A stretch of DNA of 25,549 nt. Origin: Steroidobacteraceae bacterium (GTDB taxonomy: Bacteria; Pseudomonadota; Gammaproteobacteria; Steroidobacterales; Steroidobacteraceae). Shown here piece after piece: positions 1-7,914 of the stretch. The notes beneath the pieces were generated by a model that searched no databases, was not told the origin of the DNA, and saw nothing but the letters and a program-made list of their open reading frames with translations. Each line of letters starts with the position of its first letter. Positions within the stretch are counted from its first letter, which is position 1. A program made the position numbers and the translations under genes. Location: positions 1 through 25,549 of the forward strand of contig JABEVI010000070.1 of assembly GCA_013044085.1 (NCBI GenBank). The letters are read 5' to 3'.

Positions 1-663
1 GCGCCAGATCTGGCGCACGCATTCGGCGATGATCCACCAACGAGTGAGCGCGAGGCTTGCGTGCGCCGCGAGCAAGGCTCGCCGCTCGTGGAACTCGGCG
101 AGCATGCGGCCGAGCGGCACGGCGTGGTGCGTCGGCAGATAGGGTGCAAATTCACCGATGATCCAGATGGCGAGCAGGCACGAGGGCACGAGGGCCGGAA
201 GCGGGTGCCGCAGGCCCGCGAGGCGTCGCAGCCTGCCGAGGCGCAGATACAGCGCGATCGCCAAGGCGCCGCAAGCGCATCCGGCCGTGTTCACGGCCCA
301 GTCGATCAGATTGGTGACGCGGTGCGGAGTTGCCAGCTGCGCCAATTCCAGTGTGAACGCGAGCGCCGAGCCGATCAGCGTTGCGGTGAGGGTGGCGGCC
401 AGGGGGCGCCTCGCCCGTCCGGCGCCGCCAAGACTGAGGCGGCAGATCGCGCCGAACGGCAGGTAGAGCAGGAAGTTCGCGATGAGGTCCGTACGGGAGA
501 ACACGACAGCGCCGGCCAACGCGAGGCGCGCCTTGATTTGCGCCGCTGTCGGCAGAATGAACGCGAGCGGGTACAGCGATCCCCAGGCGATCAGCAGGGC
601 GGTGCCGAGCGCGATCCAGCGTGCCGCGCGCCGATGCCCGGGGTTTGGCAGTCCGCGCCTCAT
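1..663 (-). CDS. VanZ-family membrane protein (3' end cut by window)
   Basis: The reading frame starts at an ATG at 663 and runs off the left edge, giving 221 visible residues with no stop. The protein has an N-terminal hydrophobic segment (about residues 17-38), then the stretch DLIANFLLYLPFG and, further on, TNLIDWAVNTAGC. These two blocks are typical of the VanZ-like family, whose members are small multi-pass inner-membrane proteins of mostly unknown biochemical role; VanZ itself gives low-level teicoplanin resistance. The start codon overlaps the hrpB stop as ATGA, so it is probably translated by coupling to hrpB. The C-terminal part after residue 150 continues with hydrophobic stretches (LVPSCLLAIWIIGEF), so the family match rests on the first two thirds. 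A resistance role should not be assumed. Confidence 0.8.
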   Translation of the reverse strand, partial: MRRGLPNPGHRRAARWIALGTALLIAWGSLYPLAFILPTAAQIKARLALAGAVVFSRTDLIANFLLYLPFGAICRLSLGGAGRARRPLAATLTATLIGSALAFTLELAQLATPHRVTNLIDWAVNTAGCACGALAIALYLRLGRLRRLAGLRHPLPALVPSCLLAIWIIGEFAPYLPTHHAVPLGRMLAEFHERRALLAAHASLALTRWWIIAECVRQIWR

Positions 664-3197
664 CGAGGTCGTGCCCGGCGTGTCGGCTCGGCCTGATGCG
701 GGTCGTCCGGCCAGTAATGCTTCGGATACCGTCCTTTCAGATCCTTTTTGACCTCATGGTAGCCCCGGCTCCAGAAGCTCACGAGGTCGCGGGTCACCTG
801 TACCGGCCGGCCCGCCGGGGAGAGCAGCTTCAGAAGCAGCGCCACGCGGCCCGCAGCGACCTGCGGTGTCGTGCTCAGCCCGAACATCTCCTGCAAGCGT
901 ACCGATACGCTGGGTGTCTCGCCGTCCAGGTAGTCGATCGGCACCTGCGAGCCGCTCGGCACCCGCAAATGGCTCGGCGCCTCGCGCGCGAGGAGCGCCC
1001 GCTGGCTTCGAGTCAAACGGCTCTCGAGCGCGTCGCCGAGGTTCATGCGGCTGAGGTGTGCGCGCCGGCTGCAGCCGGCGATCCACGGCGCAGCCCACTC
1101 CTCGAGGCCGGCGAGCAGCGCTTCGTCGCCGAGATCCGGCCAGGGCTCCGCGGTTGCGACCCCCGCACGGCGCAACAAGGCGATCCGCGCCTGGTATTGG
1201 CGCAAATCCCGCGTCCACGGCAGGGCGTCGATCCCCATGTCGCGGATTCCGGCGAGCATCGCCGTGAGCACAAGCTGCGGGTCCGGGTCGCTGACGTCGG
1301 CGCTCTCCAACACCAGGGCGCCCAAACGTCGCTCGCGGCGCGCGAGCACCGCCTGCTGGCGGCGATCCCAGAGGACATCGGCATGCACCTCGATTTGGGC
1401 GGCGAATAATCGATCGATATCCAGAGCCTCGATCGGTGCGGCCAGAAAGATGCGTGCGTCGCGCTCGGCCCCGTCGAGTTCCGCCGCGACCAGGAACGCC
1501 GCCTTTGCGAGTGCCTGCGGCTCGGCGAAGCGTGCGCCGCGACCGTTCGCGAGCAGATAGCGTCCGCCCTCGCCGCGAGTGCGCGCGATTCGATCCGGGT
1601 AGGCGAGCGCGAGCAGCGCGCCGGTCTCGCGGTCGCGGTCGGCGGTGTCGGCCGTGCAACGCAAGCGCTGGCGCCACTGTGCCGCCACGCGTTGCGCCGC
1701 TGCGAGCTTGCGCCCGTCGATGGCGGTGCCGGTCGGCAAAGACGCACCGCGATCGCCGAGCGCCGCGACGCGGACGCGAATGTCGGCATCGCGCGCGCCT
1801 GGCGGCGCCCGCAGCAGATCGCGCTCACTGAGGATCGCCGCCAGATCGCTGGCAAGGCCGCAGGCGCCGCGGCTCGCGGCGAGGCTCAGCATGTGCGCGA
1901 GCCGAGGGTGGGCGCCGAGGCGGCCGAGTTCACGTCCGTGCGCGGTGATCCGGTCGTTGGTGTCGATCGCCTCGAGCCGGCGCAGCAGATCGCGTGCCTG
2001 GGAGAGGTGTGCGAGCGGCGGCGGATCGAGCCAGCGCAAGCGCCGGGCGTCGACGGCGCCCCAGAGCGCGAGCTCGAGCGCGAGCGGTGCGAGGTCCGCG
2101 CGCAGAATCTCGGCTTCCGTGTGTGCGGCAAGCGAGTCCTGCGCGGCTTGCGTCCAGAGTCGGTAGCAAACCCCCGGGGCCGTCCGGCCGGCGCGGCCGC
2201 GTCGCTGGTCGGCAGCCGCTTGCGAGACCTTCACGGTGGCGAGCCGGCTCATGCCGGTCGTCGGGTCGAACTGTGCGTGGCGGCTGAGGCCTGCGTCGAT
2301 GACGATGCGCACGCCCTCGATCGTGAGGCTGGTCTCGGCGATCGAGGTCGCGAGCACGAGTTTGCGCCGCCCTGCGGGAGCGGGCGTCAGTGCCGCGTCC
2401 TGCGCCGCCGCGTCGAGTTCTCCGTAGAGCGGCAGCACGTGTGTGCCGGGTGGCGGTGGCGTTTCGTGGAGCAGGCGCGCGACCCGGCGGATCTCGGCCG
2501 CGCCAGGTAGAAAAACCAGGACATCGCCTGGGTCGGCGCGCAATGCGCCGAGCACCGTGTGTGCGACCTGCTGTTCGAGGGTGAGTTCCTCGCGCCTGGC
2601 GAGATGGTGGGTGAGCACCTCGAAACTCCGGCCGCTCGCGGTGATGATCGGCGGATCACCGAGCAGCTGCGCGAGCGCCGTTGAATCGAGTGTCGCGGAC
2701 ATCACCAGGAGGCGCAGATCCGCGCGCAAATTTTCCTGGCTTTCGAGGCTGAGCGCGAGGCCGAGATCCGCGTGGATGCTGCGCTCGTGGAATTCATCGA
2801 ACACGATGCAACCGATGTCGCTGAGCGCGGCATCGCGCTGCAACATGCGCGTCAGGATCCCTTCGGTGACGATCTCGATCCGGGTCGCCGGCCCGACCCG
2901 CGTCTCGAAGCGGGTGCGGTAACCGACGCGCCCGCCCACCGGTTCACCGAGCAGATGCGCGATCCGGCCGGCGATCGCGCGTGCGGCGAGGCGCCGGGGT
3001 TCGAGCACCACTATCTTGCGATCTGTGAGCCAGGCCGCTTCTAGCAGCGCGATCGGCACCACGGTGCTCTTGCCGGCACCGGGGGGTGCCTGCAGCAGCA
3101 CCCGGCCGCCGTCGGCGAGCGCACGCGTGAGCGCGGGCAGCGCGGCATGAATCGGCAGCCTCGGCAGCGTGCCGCATAGTGGGTCGATCGTACTCAA
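660..3197 (-). CDS. hrpB: ATP-dependent helicase HrpB
   Basis: An 845-residue DExH-box helicase of the HrpA/HrpB group, the usual length for HrpB. Walker A is GAGKST at residues 40-45, motif II is DEFH at 134-137, motif III is SAT at 167-169 and motif VI is QRRGRAGR at 331-338. The C-terminal region has the HrpB-specific block around YLDGETPSVSVRLQEMFGL and ends with a WSRGYHEVKKDLKGRYPKHYWP-type tail split over the last 50 residues, which distinguishes it from HrpA. HrpB is a putative RNA helicase of uncertain physiological role. The only start that keeps the family N-terminus is a TTG at 3197, since no in-frame ATG or GTG lies nearby; the upstream Shine-Dalgarno is weak. The stop overlaps the ATG of the downstream VanZ gene. 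It is divergent from the tRNA gene. Confidence 0.95.
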   Translation of the reverse strand: MSTIDPLCGTLPRLPIHAALPALTRALADGGRVLLQAPPGAGKSTVVPIALLEAAWLTDRKIVVLEPRRLAARAIAGRIAHLLGEPVGGRVGYRTRFETRVGPATRIEIVTEGILTRMLQRDAALSDIGCIVFDEFHERSIHADLGLALSLESQENLRADLRLLVMSATLDSTALAQLLGDPPIITASGRSFEVLTHHLARREELTLEQQVAHTVLGALRADPGDVLVFLPGAAEIRRVARLLHETPPPPGTHVLPLYGELDAAAQDAALTPAPAGRRKLVLATSIAETSLTIEGVRIVIDAGLSRHAQFDPTTGMSRLATVKVSQAAADQRRGRAGRTAPGVCYRLWTQAAQDSLAAHTEAEILRADLAPLALELALWGAVDARRLRWLDPPPLAHLSQARDLLRRLEAIDTNDRITAHGRELGRLGAHPRLAHMLSLAASRGACGLASDLAAILSERDLLRAPPGARDADIRVRVAALGDRGASLPTGTAIDGRKLAAAQRVAAQWRQRLRCTADTADRDRETGALLALAYPDRIARTRGEGGRYLLANGRGARFAEPQALAKAAFLVAAELDGAERDARIFLAAPIEALDIDRLFAAQIEVHADVLWDRRQQAVLARRERRLGALVLESADVSDPDPQLVLTAMLAGIRDMGIDALPWTRDLRQYQARIALLRRAGVATAEPWPDLGDEALLAGLEEWAAPWIAGCSRRAHLSRMNLGDALESRLTRSQRALLAREAPSHLRVPSGSQVPIDYLDGETPSVSVRLQEMFGLSTTPQVAAGRVALLLKLLSPAGRPVQVTRDLVSFWSRGYHEVKKDLKGRYPKHYWPDDPHQAEPTRRARPR

Positions 3198-3273
3198 GGG
3201 CTCGGGGCTCGCGGCTGACAGCCCTTTACTCTACCGTGAAGCCGTTGCGGCGTGCGCAAGGACGGGATCTTGC

Positions 3274-3279
3274 TAGAAT
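3274..3279 (+). promoter_or_regulatory. Possible -10 box of the tRNA gene
   Basis: TAGAAT (five of six matches to TATAAT) lies 9 nt before the first base of the tRNA. No good -35 hexamer is seen at 16-18 nt spacing, so the assignment rests on the -10 and its position. The 91-nt gap between hrpB and the tRNA holds no gene. Confidence 0.4.
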
Positions 3280-3288
3280 GAGCGCGTC

Positions 3289-3594
3289 GGGCCTGTAGCT
3301 CAGTTGGTTAGAGCAGGGGACTCATCAAGACAAATGGTGCCTTTGCGTCGCAAGGCGCGAAGTGGACGGGATGAATTCAGGGAAACCTTAACGGTTCGGC
3401 CGATGGCAACCCTGAGCCAAGCCGGCGGTACACCGCCGGAAGGTGCAGAGACTACCTGAGCGCTCGAGTTGCGCTTAATGACAGGCTAGAGCGTCCCGCA
3501 CCCCACGGGGGTGAAGAGATAGTCCACTCCCGCCGGAAACGGTGGGGCGTAGTGAATCCCTTGGTCGTCGGTTCGAGTCCGACCGGGCCCACCA
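3289..3594 (+). tRNA. tRNA-Ile (CAU) gene interrupted by a group I intron
   Basis: Exon 1 is 3289-3325 and exon 2 is 3555-3594; joined they make a 77-nt tRNA with encoded CCA. The acceptor stem is GGGCCTG with CGGGCCC (one G-U), the anticodon stem is GGGGA with TCCCT, the variable loop is TGGTC, and the T arm is GTCGG/CCGAC around TTCGAGT. The anticodon is CAU at 3323-3325, followed by AA. The sequence resembles the Ile2 type (anticodon C34 changed to lysidine by TilS, reading AUA) rather than elongator or initiator Met: it shares the GACTCATAATC core and the TTGGTC variable region with known Ile2 tRNAs. The Ile rather than Met identity is inferred from this resemblance. Confidence 0.93.
3326..3554 (+). 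ncRNA. Group I self-splicing intron in the tRNA anticodon loop
   Basis: The 229-nt intron begins directly after anticodon CAT and ends with a terminal G (omega-G, 3554). P1 pairs exon CAT plus CA (3323-3327) with TGGTG (3335-3339), placing a U-G wobble at the 5' splice site. P2 is CCTT..AAGG (3340-3355). P3 is 3367-3373 with 3492-3498. P4 is CAGGG (3378-3382) with CCCTG (3410-3414). P6 is CCGGCGG (3422-3428) with CCGCCGG (3433-3439). P7 is GACTA (3450-3454) with TAGTC (3520-3524). P8 is 3499-3513. P9 is 3528-3547 with a GAAA loop at 3536-3539. The GTGCAGAGACTA and AGATAGTCC blocks are the group I R and S core elements. The insertion site and P1 match the Azoarcus tRNA-Ile(CAU) intron. An added hairpin lies between P7 and P3 (3455-3485). 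There is no homing-endonuclease gene. Confidence 0.92.
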
Positions 3595-3621
3595 TCGATG
3601 TTGCATCTTCGCGACATCGAT
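3594..3621 (+). other. Hairpin directly after the tRNA CCA end
   Basis: ATCGATGT (3594-3601) and ACATCGAT (3614-3621) are exact reverse complements, and the stem extends inward by one U-G and two G-C pairs around the loop ATCTTC. It starts on the last base of the tRNA and is not followed by a T run. It may be a 3' trailer structure for tRNA processing, or an operator for the promoter that starts at its right end. Confidence 0.45.
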
Positions 3622-3648
3622 TGACATTATTATCCGTGACCCTATAGA
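3621..3648 (+). promoter_or_regulatory. Sigma70-type promoter candidate
   Basis: A perfect TTGACA (3621-3626) is followed after 16 nt by TATAGA (3643-3648), in a locally AT-rich patch that stands out from the GC-rich surroundings. It points toward the TonB receptor gene. The expected start site is near 3655, only a few bases before the terminator-like hairpin at 3662. Confidence 0.5.
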
Positions 3649-3661
3649 TTGTGTTGCTGAG

Positions 3662-3688
3662 AGGCCGCACCGTACGGTGCGGCCTTTT
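3662..3688 (+). terminator. Rho-independent terminator
   Basis: A perfect 24-nt inverted repeat (3662-3685; arm AGGCCGCACC, centre GTAC) is followed by a run of four T (3685-3688). It lies 68 nt after the tRNA and would end tRNA transcription. It would also stop, or attenuate, any transcript begun at the promoter just upstream. Confidence 0.85.
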
Positions 3689-3775
3689 CCCTGGTGGCTG
3701 ATGGACCGGCTTACCTCCCCCCGCCCATCGCGACGCCGCATGGGAAGTCAGCCAACGTAGAGGTTCCCCCGATCC

Positions 3776-6142
3776 ATGTCCCGAAGTAACGTCTTGATCC
3801 GAAGCGCGATCGCCTTGGTCGTCGCGTCGACGATGTACCAACCGGTGTTCGCACAGGATGCGACCAGCATGCAGACGGTCGTCGTCACCGGAACGCGCGA
3901 GCGGGATCGCACCGTGGCGACCTCGCTCTCACCAATCGACGTGCTGACGCCGCAGGACATCACCGCGACCGGCGCGACCAACCTGGCGCAGGCGCTGCGG
4001 GTGTTGCTGCCTTCCTTCAACTTTCCGCAACCGTCGGTGACGGATGCGACGGACGCGACTCAGCCGGCGCAGTTGCGCGGGCTCTCACCGGATCAAACCT
4101 TGGTGCTCGTCGACGGCAAACGCCAACACACGACGTCAATCGTCAATGTCAACGGTACGCTCGGCCGCGGCTCCTCGCCGGTCGACCTGAACGCGATTCC
4201 GATCAGCGCGATCGACCATATCGAGGTGTTGCGGGATGGGGCGGCTGCGCAATACGGCTCGGATGCGATCGCCGGGGTCATCAACATCATCTTGAAGCAC
4301 GGACCCAACCACGGTTCGGCCAGCCTGACCGGCGGCCAATACGATCAGGGCGATGGCAGAACCTGGCAGGGTGGCGCCGATGCCGGTGTCGCGATCGGCT
4401 CGCGTGGCTGGGTGCGTCTGAGCATCGACGGCGAGCATCAGGATCCCACCAACCGGGCTGGACCGGACCCCCGCTTCCCGACGGATCCGACCTACGGCAA
4501 GGTCACCTTTCATTACGGGTTGCCGCAGCTGAAGGCCGAACAGGCCGCGCTCAATCTCCAATATGATTTCACACCGCAGGTCGAGCTGTACGCCTTCAGC
4601 CTGTTCAACCACCGCGACGTAAGCGCCGGCGGATTCTTTCGTTCGCTGTCGCAATATGCGACGAGCACGCCCTCCGCGGCGGCCACGTACCCGAATGGCT
4701 ATCTGCCGATCGAGAACAGCGCGATCAACGACGATTCCGAGGTCGTCGGTCTGCGAGGCAAGGTTCTCGGTTGGCACTACGACATCAGCGCCAACACCGG
4801 CGGGAACTCGTGGCAATTGCACACGACCGACACGTTCAATTATTCGCTCGGGGCGAGTTCGCCGACTTCGTTCTACATCGGCAAGCTGTCGAACCGCCAG
4901 AACATCGTCAACGCGGATTTCACCAGAAATTTCAGACCTAGCGTGCTGCGCAATCCGCTGACCGTTGCCTGGGGACTGGAATACCGGCATGAGAAATTCA
5001 CGATCGAAAACGGCGACTCCGCCTCTTATTACGGTGCCGGCGCCCAGGTTTACCCCGGGTACCAGCCGGGCGATGCGGGCACCCACACGCGCAGCGACCG
5101 GGCGGTCTATGTCGATTTCGAAAATGATCTGACCGACAAGTTGTCGGTCGGCCTCGCCGTGCGTAACGAACACTTCAGCGATTTCGGCAACACGACATCG
5201 GAGAAGCTCTCGGGCCGCTTTGCCTTCAATCATGTGGTCGCGATCCGCGCGACGGCATCGACCGGGTTCCGGGCGCCGTCGCTGCAGCAGGAATATTATT
5301 CCAGCACGGCCATCAATTTCGTGAATACCGGCAACGGCAACGTCCCCTATACGATCCGCACGTTCCCGGTCACCGATCCGGCGGCCATCGCCCTCGGCGC
5401 GCAACCCTTGCGTCCGGAAAAATCGCGCAACTTCAGCGTCGGCGTGGTCTTGACCCCCTCATCCGGCTTCTACACCACCCTGGACTTGTACCAGATAACG
5501 ATCGACAACCGGATCATCCTCAGCGGCAACCTGATCGGTGCGGCCGTGCAGAACTATCTGACCTCGGTCGGAGTGCCGTTCGTCAGCGGCGGGCGATTCT
5601 TCACCAACGCGGTCAACACCCGCACACGCGGCGCCGATCTGGTCAGCACCTACAACCTCGACCTGCGTGATTCGTCGGTCAAGTTCACCGCCGGCGCGAA
5701 CTACAACAAGACCCAAATCCTGTCGATCGCCGCCAATCCGGCGCAACTCGGTCTCGCCGGCCTGTCGCTGCCCGTCATCGACCGGACCGAGCAGGGACGC
5801 ATCACGGTCGGCACGCCGCGCACCAAGGCGTTCGTGGCCAGCGACTGGACGCGCGGGGCATGGACGCTGCACGGGCAGTTGACCCGATACGGCTCATTCA
5901 CCTCGCTCGGCTTCACCCCGAGCAGCGACCAGACTTATGGCGCGAAATTCGTCCTCGATGCCGCGGTCGACTACGCGTACAAGGCACTTACGCTGACAGT
6001 CGGTGCGAATGATCTGAACAACGCCTATCCGCAGCGCAACGACGCCGCCAATAACTTCGATGGCATCCTGCCCTACCCGCAGGGTTCGCCGTTCGGGTTC
6101 AGCGGCGCTTATTATTACGGGACGGTCGCGTACAAATGGTGA
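3776..6142 (+). CDS. TonB-dependent outer-membrane receptor
   Basis: A 788-residue outer-membrane receptor. Residues 1-26 form a signal peptide ending in VFA. A TonB-box-like segment (QTVVVTGTR, about 33-41) is followed by the plug domain, with LRGLSPDQTLVLVDGKRQH, IDHIEVLRDGAAAQYGSDAIAGVINIIL-type blocks split between residues 95 and 170. The rest is a beta-barrel ending in the aromatic YKW. TonB-dependent receptors take up siderophores, cobalamin, peptides or sugars using energy from TonB-ExbBD; the ligand cannot be read from sequence. The next gene, for gamma-glutamyltransferase, overlaps its stop by 7 nt and a POT transporter follows, so a peptide or glutathione-like ligand is a reasonable inference. 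A purine-rich AGAGG lies about 12 nt before the ATG. Promoter and terminator signals upstream (3621-3688) may regulate it. Confidence 0.92.
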   Translation: MSRSNVLIRSAIALVVASTMYQPVFAQDATSMQTVVVTGTRERDRTVATSLSPIDVLTPQDITATGATNLAQALRVLLPSFNFPQPSVTDATDATQPAQLRGLSPDQTLVLVDGKRQHTTSIVNVNGTLGRGSSPVDLNAIPISAIDHIEVLRDGAAAQYGSDAIAGVINIILKHGPNHGSASLTGGQYDQGDGRTWQGGADAGVAIGSRGWVRLSIDGEHQDPTNRAGPDPRFPTDPTYGKVTFHYGLPQLKAEQAALNLQYDFTPQVELYAFSLFNHRDVSAGGFFRSLSQYATSTPSAAATYPNGYLPIENSAINDDSEVVGLRGKVLGWHYDISANTGGNSWQLHTTDTFNYSLGASSPTSFYIGKLSNRQNIVNADFTRNFRPSVLRNPLTVAWGLEYRHEKFTIENGDSASYYGAGAQVYPGYQPGDAGTHTRSDRAVYVDFENDLTDKLSVGLAVRNEHFSDFGNTTSEKLSGRFAFNHVVAIRATASTGFRAPSLQQEYYSSTAINFVNTGNGNVPYTIRTFPVTDPAAIALGAQPLRPEKSRNFSVGVVLTPSSGFYTTLDLYQITIDNRIILSGNLIGAAVQNYLTSVGVPFVSGGRFFTNAVNTRTRGADLVSTYNLDLRDSSVKFTAGANYNKTQILSIAANPAQLGLAGLSLPVIDRTEQGRITVGTPRTKAFVASDWTRGAWTLHGQLTRYGSFTSLGFTPSSDQTYGAKFVLDAAVDYAYKALTLTVGANDLNNAYPQRNDAANNFDGILPYPQGSPFGFSGAYYYGTVAYKW

Positions 6143-7899
6143 TATCTCGAATGACTCGACTGAGCGCGGCCGTGATGGCCGCCTTCGCCATCACGCCGCT
6201 CGCGGCGCGGGCGGGCATCCCGGCGCAGGCGCTCGACGCGACCGCCGCGCCGACGACGATAGCCGCCCTCGCCCACGATGAGCCGGTGACGGCCCGGCAC
6301 GCGATGGTCGTCACCGCGCAACACCTGGCGACCGAGATCGGCGTCGACATCCTCAAGAAGGGTGGCAACGCGGTCGATGCCGCGGTCGCGGTCGGTTATG
6401 CACTCGCCGTGGTGCATCCGTGCTGCGGCAACATCGGCGGCGGCGGATTCATGATGGTGCACCTGGCCGGCGGCAAGACGGTGTTCCTGGATTTCCGGGA
6501 GAAGGCGCCGCTCGCGGCGCGTACCGATATGTACCTGGACGCCAAGGGCAACGTGATCCCCGGCAAGAGCACCAAGACCTATCTGGGTGTCGGCGTGCCC
6601 GGCACCGTGATGGGTCTCGACACGGCGCTTGCCAAGTACGGCACCATGCCCCTTGCCGAGGTCATCGCACCGGCGATCCGGCTCGCACGCCAAGGCTATG
6701 TGCTGCAAGCCGGTGACGTGAAGATTCTCGACACGCGTGCGGCCGGCTTCGCCAAATACCCGAACGTCGCGGCGATCTTTCTGAAGCATGGCAAGCCGTA
6801 CCAGGTCGGGGACCGGCTGGTTCAACCGCAGCTTGCACGCACGTTGCAGCGCATCCAGAAGGGCGGCACCGAGGCGTTCTACCGCGGTGAAATCGCGCAT
6901 GCGGTGGTCGCGGCGAGCGCCCGCCACGGCGGCATTCTGTCGCTGCGTGATTTTGCCGATTACACCGTGCAGTGGGACGCGCCGGTGAGCTGCGAGTATC
7001 ACGGCTACACGTTCGTCTCGGATCCGCCGCCGAGTTCCGGTGGCGCGACGATTTGCGAGATTCTCGGAATACTAAGACCCTATCCCCTGGCGCGCTGGGG
7101 TTACGGTTCGGCCCGCAGCCTGCACTACCTGGTCGAGGCGGAGCGCCGTGCGTTCGCGGACCGCAACAGCTATCTCGGCGACCCGGCATTCGTGCACAAC
7201 GACCTCGGGGCGCTGTTGTCGCCTTCGCACCTCGACCGGTTGCGCGCGACGATCCAGCCCGACGCGGCGACGCCGTCGTCCGCGATCAAGGGCAACCTCG
7301 GTGCGACCGAAGGCACCAACACGACCAACTATTCGATCGTCGATCAGCACGGCAATGCGGTCGTCGTGACCTACACGATCAACTATCTGTTCGGCAACGG
7401 CCAGATCGCCGGTGACACCGGATTCTTCCTGAACAACGAAATGGACGACTTCACCTCGAAGCCCGGCGTGCCGAACAGCTTCGGCCTGGTGCAGGGCAAG
7501 AGCAACGCGATTGAGCCCGGCAAGAGGCCGCTCAGTTCGATGGCGCCGTCGATCGTGTTGCACGGGCACAAGCTCTTCATGGTCACCGGCAGCCCCGGCG
7601 GCTCGACGATCATCTCGACGACGCTCGAAAGTTTCCTCAATGTGGTCGACTTCCACATGAACATGCAGCAGTCGGTGGACGCGCCGCGTGTTCATCAGCA
7701 ATGGTATCCGGATGTCGTGTTCGTCGAGCCGGGCTTGCTCACGCCGGGCGTGTCGGCAAAGCTCGGGAAGATGGGCTACCGTTTCAAGGTGATCCCGTCC
7801 TGGGGGGCCGACGAGGCGATCCTCGTGGATCCGCGCACGCATTTGCTCGAGGGGGCCAACGACCGACGCAGGCCGTCGGGGCTGGCCGCCGGGTTCTAG
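6136..7899 (+). CDS. ggt: Gamma-glutamyltransferase (glutathione hydrolase)
   Basis: A 587-residue Ntn-hydrolase precursor. An N-terminal signal peptide ends near AARA (about residue 24), placing it in the periplasm. The autoprocessing and catalytic threonine is Thr396, the first T of TTNYSIVD, so the mature subunits would be residues about 25-395 and 396-587. Other family landmarks are FLDFREKAP (glutamate-binding arginine), EPGKRPLSSMAPS (lid loop) and VTGSPGGS (oxyanion hole), all matching the E. coli enzyme. It cleaves the gamma-glutamyl bond of glutathione and related compounds, releasing glutamate and, from glutathione, Cys-Gly. The ATG at 6136 overlaps the receptor gene by 7 nt; a second ATG at 6151 also leaves a signal peptide. 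It is followed by a POT transporter gene 15 nt downstream, which could import the released dipeptide. Confidence 0.95.
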   Translation: MVISRMTRLSAAVMAAFAITPLAARAGIPAQALDATAAPTTIAALAHDEPVTARHAMVVTAQHLATEIGVDILKKGGNAVDAAVAVGYALAVVHPCCGNIGGGGFMMVHLAGGKTVFLDFREKAPLAARTDMYLDAKGNVIPGKSTKTYLGVGVPGTVMGLDTALAKYGTMPLAEVIAPAIRLARQGYVLQAGDVKILDTRAAGFAKYPNVAAIFLKHGKPYQVGDRLVQPQLARTLQRIQKGGTEAFYRGEIAHAVVAASARHGGILSLRDFADYTVQWDAPVSCEYHGYTFVSDPPPSSGGATICEILGILRPYPLARWGYGSARSLHYLVEAERRAFADRNSYLGDPAFVHNDLGALLSPSHLDRLRATIQPDAATPSSAIKGNLGATEGTNTTNYSIVDQHGNAVVVTYTINYLFGNGQIAGDTGFFLNNEMDDFTSKPGVPNSFGLVQGKSNAIEPGKRPLSSMAPSIVLHGHKLFMVTGSPGGSTIISTTLESFLNVVDFHMNMQQSVDAPRVHQQWYPDVVFVEPGLLTPGVSAKLGKMGYRFKVIPSWGADEAILVDPRTHLLEGANDRRRPSGLAAGF

Positions 7900-7914
7900 C
7901 GCGCGCTTGCGCCG

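Noticed and set aside
3452..3841. Minus-strand open frame over the tRNA containing the phrase GPVGLEPTTKG
   Set aside because: This is a well-known false protein produced by translating the antisense of tRNA genes; it lies over the intron, exon 2 and the terminator.
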